DNA from: Drosophila persimilis
Taxonomy: Eukaryota; Arthropoda; Insecta; Diptera; Drosophilidae
NCBI RefSeq assembly: GCF_003286085.1
Contig: NW_020825594.1
Coordinates: 31,317-95,316, forward strand
DNA: 64,000 bases
Reading direction: 5' to 3'
Part shown: positions 19,786 to 28,561 of the stretch, piece after piece
Layout of the letters: the number at the start of each line of letters is the position of its first letter
Numbering within the stretch: the first letter of the stretch is position 1
Position numbers and translations under genes: made by a program
The notes under the pieces: generated by a model
Databases searched by the model: none
The model's input: the letters and a program-made list of their open reading frames with translations, nothing else
Told to the model about the DNA's origin: nothing

Positions 19786-21069
19786 AGAAGCCAGCAGCAA
19801 CTGCAAGAGCACACAAGCCAGACAGTTAAACGGGTACAACAACAGCAACGACCCCTGCAGCAACTACGCCAATACAACCGCCAGCCTCAGTCACCCCCCC
19901 ACATGCCCCTCCCCGTGCCGCTCCCTGTCTACAGCCAATGGTGCTGCCCCCCAGCGTACTGCACACATTCCACCGGTAGTGCTACCAGCGATTCCGGCGA
20001 TCATGCCGGTCCTGGAGAAACTGCAAAAAGATCCAAGGGGTCCAAAGGTCCAAAATACAGGCACGGGATAGGGCCACCCGGGATGCAATAGTGGAGATCC
20101 TGGGAGATGAGGAGGAGGGCCTCTATACTCATCAGAGTAAGGACGATAGAGGGCTCCGCATTGCCGTCCGGGGTCTCCACTGCACTACCCCGACGGCCTG
20201 GCTGAACAAAGCTATGCTTGAGGCGGGATTCACTGTGACCTTCAGTAGAGTCCTGCCCAGCAGATACGAGAAACAGCCAAACTATAATCTGTTTGAGGCG
20301 GAGATTACCCCTCAAGCAGATCGAGGGGAGTTGGGGGTGCTGGCCCTTAAGCGGCTGGGCAGCCACCTGGTGTCGGTGGAGAGGCTGGCCAAGACGAAGG
20401 TCCCGGTCCAGTGCCACCGATGCCAGGCATTTGGCCACACGCGCGCCTACTGCAGACGAGCCTTTGTTTGTATGAGGTGCGCGGGAAGTCACCCCTCTAC
20501 GGCATCCCCAAAGCCAAAAAATACACCTGCAAGGTGTAGCAAGCCTACAAGGTGGCAAGGGGTAGGCTCCTGGAGCATCGAGCCGCAATGCAAGAGTCGA
20601 GGCGGACACGCCAGAAGCAGCAGCAGACACAAAAGCAGCCAAGTCAATGGAGGCAACCACCACAGCAACGACCAGTCACTCGACAGCAGCCACAGCAACG
20701 ACCGACGGGCACAGCAACGGGCACAACTATTGGGAGAAGCCCCAACGGCATCCTCAACAGCAGCGACAACACAAATGGCAGCAGCAGCATCAGAAACAGG
20801 AACAGCAACAGCTCCAGCGTAGCCAGGAACAAAACGGGGAACCCCAGATCCAGGGACAGCAGCAGCGACCGCCGCTGCCTCACTACCCGCCGCAAATAAG
20901 GCTGAATGGTAAAAAGCACCCAAATCCAGCGGAGGCGCATCTCATTCGCTTCCAGAAAAGACTGGTACTAGAAAGGACAAATGATAAACAGCCACAACAC
21001 CTGGGGCTGGACCAGCACCAACAACAGCAGAGGGCTGGTTCTGGACGCTGCTGTTCGTACAGCCCTTTT
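19786..21069 (+). pseudogene. Jockey-like gag fragment, cassette copy A
   Basis: Immediately after the HINE end comes a Gln-rich leader (CAGCAGCAACTGCAAGAG), then a gag reading frame clearest at 20091-20540. It holds a pre-zinc-knuckle domain (RGLHCTTPTAWLNKAM) and a CCHC knuckle (CHRCQAFGHTRAYC near 20412). Compared with copy C (36541-37913), this copy lacks a stretch containing the last knuckle near 20540 and another near 20710, so the frame is broken. The tail is Gln/His rich, encoded by CAG/CAA repeats. No ORF2 follows. Instead the sequence runs directly into acyltransferase sequence in the opposite orientation. It resembles the gag of jockey and of the telomeric elements, but the family is not certain. 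Confidence 0.8.
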
Positions 21070-21557
21070 CACAGGCTTCTTTGTCGCGGTACTCTATATA
21101 GCCGAGCGGTCCGTCGGCCACAACAGTAATCAGATTCACGTAGACAAGAATGGCCACTGCCAAGATAGGGGTAATTCGTATGAAGCGGTGAAGATACATC
21201 ATTGGCACATTCAGCTTTCCCTTGGATCTGTTAGAATGTTGGCTATGAGTGTTGGTGGACTTAAAATAGTTCGAATACTTATTTATTTATTTAGAACCAC
21301 CGAGAAATATGCGTACAGAATAAAGTTAGAAAATGGTTCTTCAAGCCACTAGAAAATTACAAACGCCATAAAAAATGATGAATAATAAAATGACTAGTGG
21401 ACTGACCAACACTGTCCGTAGGGTATTTATATTCGGATTGCCTGCAGAATATCCGACTCCATGTCCAAGAACCACCCAGAACAGGGACATGCAGCGGATT
21501 CCATCAAGACAACTGATCACGTTCGGATTCGATTTACTGTCGACAATGCGGAAGATG
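21070..21557 (-). pseudogene. NRF-6-like acyltransferase fragment, cassette copy A
   Basis: Read on the minus strand it contains parts of the acyltransferase gene seen in full at 37914-39300. They are the exon with the DGIRC-type motif (about 21557-21395), a damaged next exon (about 21330-21290, where about 60 bp are replaced by a TTTATTTA run), and the exon with YLHRFIRITPILAV (about 21228-21077). The last exon extends further than in copy C and adds a DGPLGYIEYRDKEAC block, typical of NRF-6 family proteins. It then ends abruptly in gag sequence. The upstream exons are missing, so this is a broken gene copy. The family transfers acyl groups in membranes, but the substrate here is unknown. 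Confidence 0.78.
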
Positions 21558-21799
21558 CTACGACGGCCCGCACGAAGAGTACTCCGACGGCCGCTACGAT
21601 GGCGACTACGAGGGCGACTACTCGATGCCCACCGAGGAGGACCAAGAGGTGGAGTCGTGCTCCTGTCAGAGCCAGACCTGTCAGAGCCAGACCTGTCAGA
21701 GCCAGACCTGTCAGAGCCAGAGCGAGTTCAGCTCGATAGAGCGCACCAAGTCGTTCTCTTTCGTAGTGATCAGACGTGTTTTTGTTTTGCGCTCCGCAT
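21558..21799 (+). pseudogene. Exon-like fragment of an unrecognised gene with a 15-bp repeat
   Basis: From 21558 to about 21770 one frame stays open with codon use and composition unlike the neighbouring transposons (acidic and Tyr/Gly/Asp rich: EEYSDGRYDGDYEGDY). It contains four tandem copies of a 15-bp unit (TGTCAGAGCCAGACC, 21664-21720) encoding CQSQT. The frame ends in SFSFVV, followed by a GTAGTGATC that could be a splice donor. It is joined on the left to acyltransferase sequence and on the right to an inverted HINE. I do not recognise the gene. It could be a captured host exon. The strand is inferred from the open frame. Confidence 0.5.
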
Positions 21800-22435
21800 T
21801 TTTATACCCGATACTCAAAATGAGTATTGGGGTATATTAGATTTGTGGTAAAAGTGGATGTGTGTAACGTCCAGAAGGAATCGTTTCCGACCCCATAAAG
21901 TATATATATTCTTGATTAGAATCAATAGCCGAGTCTATTGAGCCATGTCTGTCTGTCCGTCTGTCCGTCCGTCCGTCTGTGCGTCCCCTTCAGCGCCTAG
22001 TGCTCAAAGACTATAAGAGCTAGAGCAACGATGTTTTGGATCCAGACTTCTGTGATATGTCACTGCTACAAAAATATTTCAAAACTTTGCCCCGCCCACT
22101 TCCGCCCCCACAAAGGGCGAAAATCTGTGGCATCCACAATTTTAAAGATACGAGAAAACCAAAAACGCAGAATCGTAGAGAATGACCATATCTATCCAGT
22201 TGCAGAATTTATATCAGATCGGATAATTTTTATAGCCGAAAAGAAAAAAAACAATTTTCAGACGCTACGCAGCGCCCGACGTCACGCTCAGACTGATTTT
22301 CTGTCTCTCTCGCACGCACTCTTTGTCGTGTCGTTTAATATTAGCGGCGTCTGCCGGAGGAGAGCCATACAGACTTAGTATCGGGTATAACTGTAGAGTT
22401 GCGGTGTCCGCATCAACTCACAACGTTCCCCCTCG
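21800..22435 (-). mobile_element. HINE copy b, inverted, short form
   Basis: A 636-bp copy in the opposite orientation to all other HINEs here. It begins (plus strand) TTTATACCCGATACTCAAAATG, with the TCTG/TCCG microsatellite near 21946-21985, and ends in the complement of CGAGGGGGAACGTTG at 22435. The internal modules are reduced to one. The 5' hairpin arm is altered relative to the others. Confidence 0.88.
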
Positions 22436-22860
22436 TTTCCTTTTGTTTTGAATAAACTGCCGGTGTTTTCCTAACTAAATTCTAATTATACTTCCTAACC
22501 AGACAACAATCTGGAAACCTATTCTATTACGCGAGTGCATGTCTTTTGATTTGTGTGAAAACATTATTTAACTTTTTATTTTTCGGCGTCGGCTTGTGTT
22601 TGTGTTGTTGCAGTGAGTGAGTATTGCATTGTCCGCTCTCGTCTGGTAGCTTTTGTTGTTTTATCACTCTCTCGCTATCACCTCAACTTCAATAACTGTT
22701 CTTTCTCCACTCTGCTCTCTTTTTTACCAATTCCGCTTTGAGCGTTGTCTGGCACATTGGACTGATACCAATTTGTTTTGCAAATAATTGTAAATTGTAA
22801 TTGTGTCATTGGACTGATACCAGTTTGTTTTGCAAGTAATTGTAAATAAATAATAATAAA

Positions 22861-23889
22861 ATGGAATACGCTGTGGTCTGTGCCAAAAAAACATGTAAGA
22901 AGCAGATCACCCACGATCAGCCGAATGTCCCCTGCTGGCTCTGCGACAGCGTAGTGCACGCAAAATGCGCTGGATTTTCTGGCCTCGTGAGTGATGCTAT
23001 AGCCAAACGTAATGGCTTGCATTACAGTTGCGAAGCATGCCGTGCGGTGGAGAAAGACATGGTATCTTTCATGAGGCAGACGCGGAGTGGCTTTAAGGAG
23101 CTGACCGTTGGTTTCAAAAACCAATACGATCGGCTCCTAGCCATGGAGGCTCAGTTTAGCGGCTTAAAACTGCTGAATGAGTCTCCGAGGCGCAAAAAGG
23201 TCACTGGTGCCAACCGTCACTCAGCCGTGCGCCGCCGAAAAACTGACTCCGACCACTCCAACTGTACAGCAGTTGATCTCGTTTGCCACTCCAAAGGCAA
23301 CGACAGCTGCTGGCGATGCAGATTCGGTAGCCGAATTCATCGCCTCGGAGAATGTGCAGCCAAGTACGTCTGCAGCGTCCGTGTCCGTGGTGTCCGCAAG
23401 TTCGCCATCCCGATCCCACCAGTAAATAGACGTTCCCGACCTCCGGATATTACCACCACAGGTACTAGACCTGTGGTGACTAAACCACTGGTGGGAGTCC
23501 CACCAAAACGACAAGTTTTTTTTTCACGGCTGGCCCCTGACCTCACATCTAATGATGTAATTGCTTTTATTCAAAGCAAAATAAAAGCCGTGGGTTTAAA
23601 GGTGGAGAAATTTAACTTCTCTTATGCCAGGGAGATAGCCTCGTTTAAGATAAGCATCTCCCCAACTCAATTTGACACCATTTGCTCCGCCAAATTTTGG
23701 CCGGAGCATTTGGTGGTGAAGGAGTTTAAGGCTAAGAAGAAGAATAGGCCCCCATATCCCTTCCAAATCTTTCCAGTGTGCCACCCTCAACCTCAACTTC
23801 CTCTTCCTCAACTTCCCGTCTTGCTTCCACCTTTCCAAAAAACTAACTTCTCTTTTAGTAACCTATCAGAATGTAAGAGGCTTGCATAG
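22861..23889 (+). pseudogene. CR1-type ORF1 protein with PHD finger
   Basis: The frame opens with ATG at 22861 and is 342 codons long. Residues 7-60 form a C4HC3 PHD-type finger (C7, C12, C25, C28, H33, C36, C57, C60), followed by a coiled segment and, near residues 220-300, a fold typical of CR1 ORF1 (FFSRLAPDLTSNDVIAFI). Between about 23195 and 23425 a different frame gives the Ser/Thr/Ala-rich linker expected in this family, while the open frame gives an odd Cys/Arg-rich stretch. Two compensating indels are therefore likely. The protein probably binds nucleic acid or chromatin for the element. The frame is open but the protein is probably altered. Confidence 0.78.
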
Positions 23890-25788
23890 TAAGCTCAGCA
23901 TTCTTTTCCGGGATAGTGTTGCATTTGCTTCCTACGTTCTTATGTTTACTGAAACCTGGTTAAAGCCGGACATTCTTAGTTCCGAGGTTTTGGCAGGTCG
24001 GTACTCAACTTTTAGACGTGCAGGAGGGGTTCTAATTGCAGTGGACTCTTACTTCACGTCAGAACACTTCACAGTCCAAGTTCAACAGGAACTGGAATTC
24101 CTGTGTGTAAAACTGATTCTTCCCGCTTTCGCTATATTCATAACTTGCTCGTATATCCCACCTTCTTCGGATATTTCAATTTATGAGCAGCACTTGTCCG
24201 CTTTAACCGCTGTTAACCGCTATCGTATGATAGTTCTTGGTGATTTCAACTTGCCAGGAACTGTTTGGTCTTCGGTAAACGAGTCTAGTATCCTAGTGCC
24301 CATGTCACGACATGACTTTGTTGACGGCTTGCTTGACCTGTCCCTGTCTCAAGTCAATCATGTGAAAAATTCCTTGGGTCGATTGCTTGATCTATGCTTT
24401 GTATCGGATCCGACCATAGTGTTGTTAACCCGAGCCCTTCCGCTCACTATACCTGAAGACGCCTACCACCCTACTTTCGAGGTGTCGCTAGATATAGGAC
24501 CAACAGTATTGGATCGGTCGAGTAGACTACCTGAACGTGTCCACTGCTTTCGTAAAGCCGAGTTTGCGAAGCTTAATAACCTAATTAGGGATTTTGATTG
24601 GTCCGCTTTGTACTTCTGCACTGATGTCACAAAAGGCACAAACATTTTTTACAATGCTCTTGGCACATTTTTTGATTCATGTGTCCCGCTTTCTTGTCCG
24701 ATTAGATCTGGAAAACCCCCTAGGTTTACCAAAGAGTTATCCAGTCTAAAAAACTTAAAATCAAGACTTTATAAAAAATTTCAAGAAGTGGGCTCTCCTA
24801 CTTCTCACTCTCGTTATGTAATAGCTCACAGTTTTACTGCTTCGTAAACAGTAAGCGTAGAACGTCCGCACACCCATCCTCGCTATCATTTTGTAATACG
24901 TCGGCAAATAATGATCAGGCAATTGCCGATCTTTTTGCCCAGTTTTTCCAAACCACCTATTCTGAGGAACGCTACTCTGGTCAACCGTACCCATACGGAT
25001 TACCGAGGTCGAACGGCATTTTCAGTCCCTTGTTAAATGAATATTCCCTACTTCATGATCTTCGACTAGTTAAGCCGGTGTTTTCACCGGGTCCAGACGG
25101 GGTTCCAGGTTTTGTACTCAGGTACTGCGCCGAGGCTCTGTGTGGACCATTGCTTAAACTATTCACCCTGTCCATTGAGGGTGTTATGTTAGACCCCAAG
25201 TTAAAGTTTTCCGAACACATTTCTACCATGATAAATAAGGCCATGGGCGTGCTTGGGTTTATAAAGAGGTGGTCAAAGGAATTTGACGACGCCTATATAA
25301 CAAAGACTCTTTATACCTCGCTTGTTCGTCCGATCTTAGAATACGGCTCCTGTGTATGGTGCCCTCAGTACAAAGTACACCACGACCGTATAGAATCAGT
25401 ACAGAAAAACTTTTTACTCTTTGCTCTGCGGGGCCTTAGCTGGGATGCGGGTGTAAGACTCCCATCTTACTCTAGTAGACTACTATTAGTAAACCTCCCA
25501 TCCTTAGTTAACCGTAGAAAAATGCTTGCTGTGATATTTATGCACAACTTGATCAGGGGTGACATAGACAGCCCTGATCTGTTGAGCCGCATAAACTTCA
25601 CGATTCCTATTAGACTGACTAGAAATTTTATACCGTTGTTCCTTCCACGTTGTAGATCGAATTATTCCTTGCATGAACCGTTTAGGGTCTTATGCTCGGA
25701 TTATAATTCCCTCTGCCATATTATATCCAACACTAATTCTCTTCCTCTTATTAAATTATTAATCCTTACACACCTTTCTATTAATTAG
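23850..25788 (+). pseudogene. CR1-type ORF2: endonuclease and fragmentary RT
   Basis: The endonuclease lies at about 23865-24847, starting with an NVRGLHSKL motif. It contains FTETWL (catalytic Glu), VLGDFN, LLDLCFV and a final His motif. After 24847 the frame shifts. At 25030-25170 only the beginning of the RT remains (FSPGPDGVPGF). At about 25185 the sequence jumps to the thumb region (LDPKLKFSEHI), so the whole palm including the YADD box is missing. The C-terminal part is readable to 25788 (LVRPILEYGSCVW, RIESVQKNFLLFALR). It is inactive. The missing segment would be roughly 0.6 kb by comparison with normal family spacing. Confidence 0.87.
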
Positions 25789-26004
25789 TAACTGTAGTGG
25801 TATTTGTATTTTGATTGCATGCTTAGTTTCTTAGTAAGTTTAGAGCTAATTTTCCTCGAATGTTAGTCTAATATCTATCTTTCTTGCATGTTCGCGATTG
25901 GTTCGTTTTGCCTGGGATCCGCGCGTAACAGCCTTCTGCTGGTGTCACAGGGGCCACTTGACGGTGCAGTAACTGCATCGCCTCTTGAAAGATGCAGTCA
26001 TTGC

Positions 26005-26496
26005 ATGTCAACGTCCAAGTCGGACTCGGAGTGGGAGGAGCTCTCCGACGGCCCTTCACCCAGGGTCTCCCCGCTGGAGTCCCTCGGCGCAGTCGTGCTC
26101 TCCGCAATGCAGCCGGAGGACCGTCAGCGCATGGTGGCCTTGTACCACCTCGTCTTGGAGACCGCTGTGGTCAAGGTCGTGCTGCTGGTGCTACAGATGC
26201 TGTGCTGCGCGGTGTTCTGGCTGGTCGAGAAGACCGTGGGGGTCAACGAAACCGTCGGCTCGACGCGCCTCCGATTGTGGAACAGCAAGTTCAAGCTGCG
26301 CACCATCCAGCGCCAGTTGCTGTGGCGCATGGCCAATTCCCGGGGCGACGAGACGCTCGTCTTCTTTGCCGTGCTCATGACCACGCCCTGGCTGTTCTCC
26401 CTCAGCCTCCTGGGATTAATCCTGTCCCTGGCGGTGCTCCTGAAGAGGACCGTCAAGGAGCTGGTGTTCCAGATACGCCTGCACCTCGTGCTCTAG
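26005..26496 (+). CDS. Predicted two-helix membrane protein, function unknown
   Basis: An open frame of 163 codons from the ATG at 26005, with GC-rich third positions unlike the surrounding transposons. The N-terminus is acidic and Ser rich (SDSEWEELSDG). Two hydrophobic segments (residues about 53-74 and 118-146) are separated by a basic, amphipathic stretch (about 85-112), and the C-terminus is basic. No signal peptide is evident. A pyrimidine tract ending in CAG at 25950 could be a splice acceptor, so an upstream exon is possible. The frame also stays open back to an ATG at 25888, but that stretch looks non-coding. I do not recognise the family. It is the only intact, non-transposon-like frame in the window and may be a host gene or a recent gene copy. 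Confidence 0.6.
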   Translation: MSTSKSDSEWEELSDGPSPRVSPLESLGAVVLSAMQPEDRQRMVALYHLVLETAVVKVVLLVLQMLCCAVFWLVEKTVGVNETVGSTRLRLWNSKFKLRTIQRQLLWRMANSRGDETLVFFAVLMTTPWLFSLSLLGLILSLAVLLKRTVKELVFQIRLHLVL

Positions 26497-27411
26497 GGGG
26501 AAGCCATCGAGCAGAAAGCAGCAAGCAGTATCCAATCACACACTGACAGAAGACAAACGTCCACACGCCCGACACTCCACCCCTCCCCTCAGAGATGTTT
26601 GCACTTCCATTTGGGCATCTATTTTCGTTGATGCCAGAATCGCAATGCACGGAATCGTATCTCCGTTTTTGGCCGCAATGAAAATATATGCCGAAATATT
26701 CGAAATTCAAAGTCAAATTCAAACACAAGAGTTAACAGTCGATCAGATATATCGTTTATCCATATTACGATCCGTTCCGTTTGGACGGGAGGCCACTTGC
26801 TCATCTCTCATCCCCGTGATTCCATGATTATTATTTTTTTTATTTCGCTGCATATTTGTTCTGCAATTTATTCAATGATAAACGGAGGAGGAGAGCATGC
26901 AGCAGCAGAAAAACATTTCCGCTGCAGCAGCGATTATGGCAGCCGTGGGGCCTTTGTTGCCCCAATTGCAGGCCCCCGCATACGCACTTCGGAGGCACGG
27001 AATCCACCAGAAGCGGCAGCAAATGAATCATTAAATATTCACTGTACTCGTGTTGATTCAGTGATCAGTGATCAAAACAACACAACAAAAGCGTCATCAT
27101 CCACGATCCACGACCCATGATCCCTGATCCAGAATCCGTAGAAGCATCCATTTTCAGGGCTCTCTTGGGCGCTGGTTGGGGTACGCCTCCGATTTCAATC
27201 CCTTGCCACACGGGCAATCCGAGCTAGCCCCGATATGTAAACAGGGTCAAGACTACCTGTGCGAAGGGGGCCAAGAGAGGCGCCGGCTCTTCTTGGGATC
27301 CGATTACCGAACCGATTGCATAAGACTCAGCCCAGAAGTGGACATACTCGTGTGCAGCCCTTTCGCCCGGCTTTGGCTATTCCCATTTGTGATTACAGTC
27401 TGTAGCGCCAC
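26497..27411. other. Unassigned sequence downstream of the membrane-protein gene
   Basis: No supported gene. The composition is that of ordinary Drosophila intergenic or 3' UTR sequence, with AT-rich blocks near 26680-26720 and 26825-26880 and a (TGATC)-like repeat near 27058-27140. None of the transposon families of the window is recognisable. It may be a host-derived flank carried along with the gene. Confidence 0.5.
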
Positions 27412-27636
27412 AGCAGCTCTTATAGTCTTTGAGCACTAGGCGGTGAAGGGGACGGACAGACGGACGGACGGACGGATGGACAGACGGACAGACGGACAGA
27501 CAGACAGGGCTCAATCGACTCGGCTATTGATGCTGATCAAGAATATATATACTTTATGGCGTCGGAAACGATTCCTTCTGGAAGTTACACACATCCACTT
27601 TTACCACAAATCTAATATACCCCAATACTCATTTTC
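27412..27636 (+). mobile_element. HINE copy c, 3' end only
   Basis: It matches the last 225 bp of the other copies: GCTCTTATAGTCTTTGAGCAC, the GACG/GACA microsatellite (27453-27507), GAATATATATACTTTATGG, and the terminal CCCAATACTCATTTT. The final hairpin arm and GTATCGGGTATAAAA are missing, so the 3' end is cut at about 27636. Confidence 0.88.
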
Positions 27637-28165
27637 AAACTGATCCTGCTATAGAATAGAATGCAGAAGAAGACCATAGAAAGTGTGGAAAAAACGTGGG
27701 TTGCTGTACTTAGTCGGCCCAGCCTCTTTCTTTTTCTCCTCGTGACCGTCAGAGTGACCGGCAGTGGAAAAAGAAGTCTTGTAGAGCTGACCCAGTTCTA
27801 TAAACCAAGGTCAAGCCAAAGTCAAAGCCTAGTGCAAGTGCCAAGTGCGGCTCAAAGTGATCATTTAATTTGAGTGGACGCGCCAGTTATATATTGCCAA
27901 GGCTGGGGCAGCCGTTCGACCATTGGGGAAAACGAGCGCCCTCAGTTTACTACAATTTTTCGAAACAGTGGTGCAATTCAGTTGAGGTAATTATCCACCC
28001 AGCTACAGCGACCCGTTGAAAAATGTTCTGTTCCTTCCGCATTACCTGCGCCCGGTACAATCGTGTGCCTCCTTTAGACCTCGAGTAGGAACTCGGTCTC
28101 CAGCCGGGAAGCATCGACCCCGCCTCGGATTTAGTTATATTTTCTACATTTCTTTCGAAATTAGA
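27637..28165. other. Unassigned sequence upstream of the second BEL element
   Basis: No gene is supported. A 70-codon frame at 27661-27873 has a hydrophobic patch but no recognisable domain and may be chance. Repeated AAGTCAAAGCC/AAGTGCCAAG words occur near 27808-27850. The left border of the following LTR near 28166 is an estimate. Confidence 0.4.
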
Positions 28166-28536
28166 TGTTCGGAGCAGAACGCAGCCGATTAGCTGCTTAC
28201 CAAATAGCACCTAATTCTTGGCCCTCAGCCGCTTATTTTGTTTGTTACTTATGTCTATGTCACTCATTTGTTTGTTAAAGCTTTGCGCTTGCTTGCCCTG
28301 CTAAACGCTCTCTGCCAGCTCGCTCTTCGCTATCTCCGCTTTGCGACTGCCTACCGACGTCGGCCGAGCGAAGCTGCGCTTAGCGATCGGAGCGGCAATG
28401 TAAAGGGCAGGCAAGCCACACTTGCAATTTGGATGTCACGCATTAAAGAACATATCGCAATTTTATTTCTGCACCGAGTTTTATTTAATTGGAATAATTA
28501 GTCGGCCGATTGGGGATAAAAAACATTATCTCCACA
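28166..28536 (+). repeat. Candidate 5' LTR of the second BEL element
   Basis: It starts TGTTCGGAGCAGAACGC and is followed within a few bases by a tRNA-primer-like motif. The borders are inferred because there is no second LTR to compare with. Confidence 0.55.
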
Positions 28537-28561
28537 TAAAATTTGGTGACCCCGACGTGAT

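Larger units (their letters stand above)
22436..25890 (+). mobile_element. CR1-clade non-LTR retrotransposon, RT core deleted
   Basis: The element has a 5' UTR of about 425 bp with no gene, in which a 52-bp unit starting CATTGGACTGATACC is repeated at 22755 and 22807. ORF1 has a PHD-type finger, followed by an endonuclease and a truncated RT, then a short 3' UTR without a poly-A tail, as is usual for CR1. The start at 22436 is only the edge of the HINE. The end near 25890 is an estimate. Confidence 0.85.

Noticed and set aside
20489-20940. Leucine-rich minus-strand frames opposite the gag fragments (also 37278-37761, 46160-46483, 50480-50620)
   Set aside because: They are the complement of CAG/CAA or AAT repeats in gag. 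The hydrophobic runs are an artefact of the repeat.
19786-21069. Calling the orphan gag TART or HeT-A
   Set aside because: The Gln-rich tail and knuckles are suggestive, but no ORF2, telomeric 3' UTR or tandem array is present, and other jockey-clade gags look similar.
25992-26546. A 184-codon frame overlapping the membrane-protein gene in another frame
   Set aside because: Its composition is Arg/Pro/Ala/Gly rich with no domain, as expected for a shadow of a GC-rich gene. The overlapping frame has two clear hydrophobic helices and normal codon use.
27661-27873. A 70-codon frame before the second BEL element
   Set aside because: There is no recognisable motif, only a short hydrophobic patch, and it sits in unassigned sequence. 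Chance is the simplest explanation.
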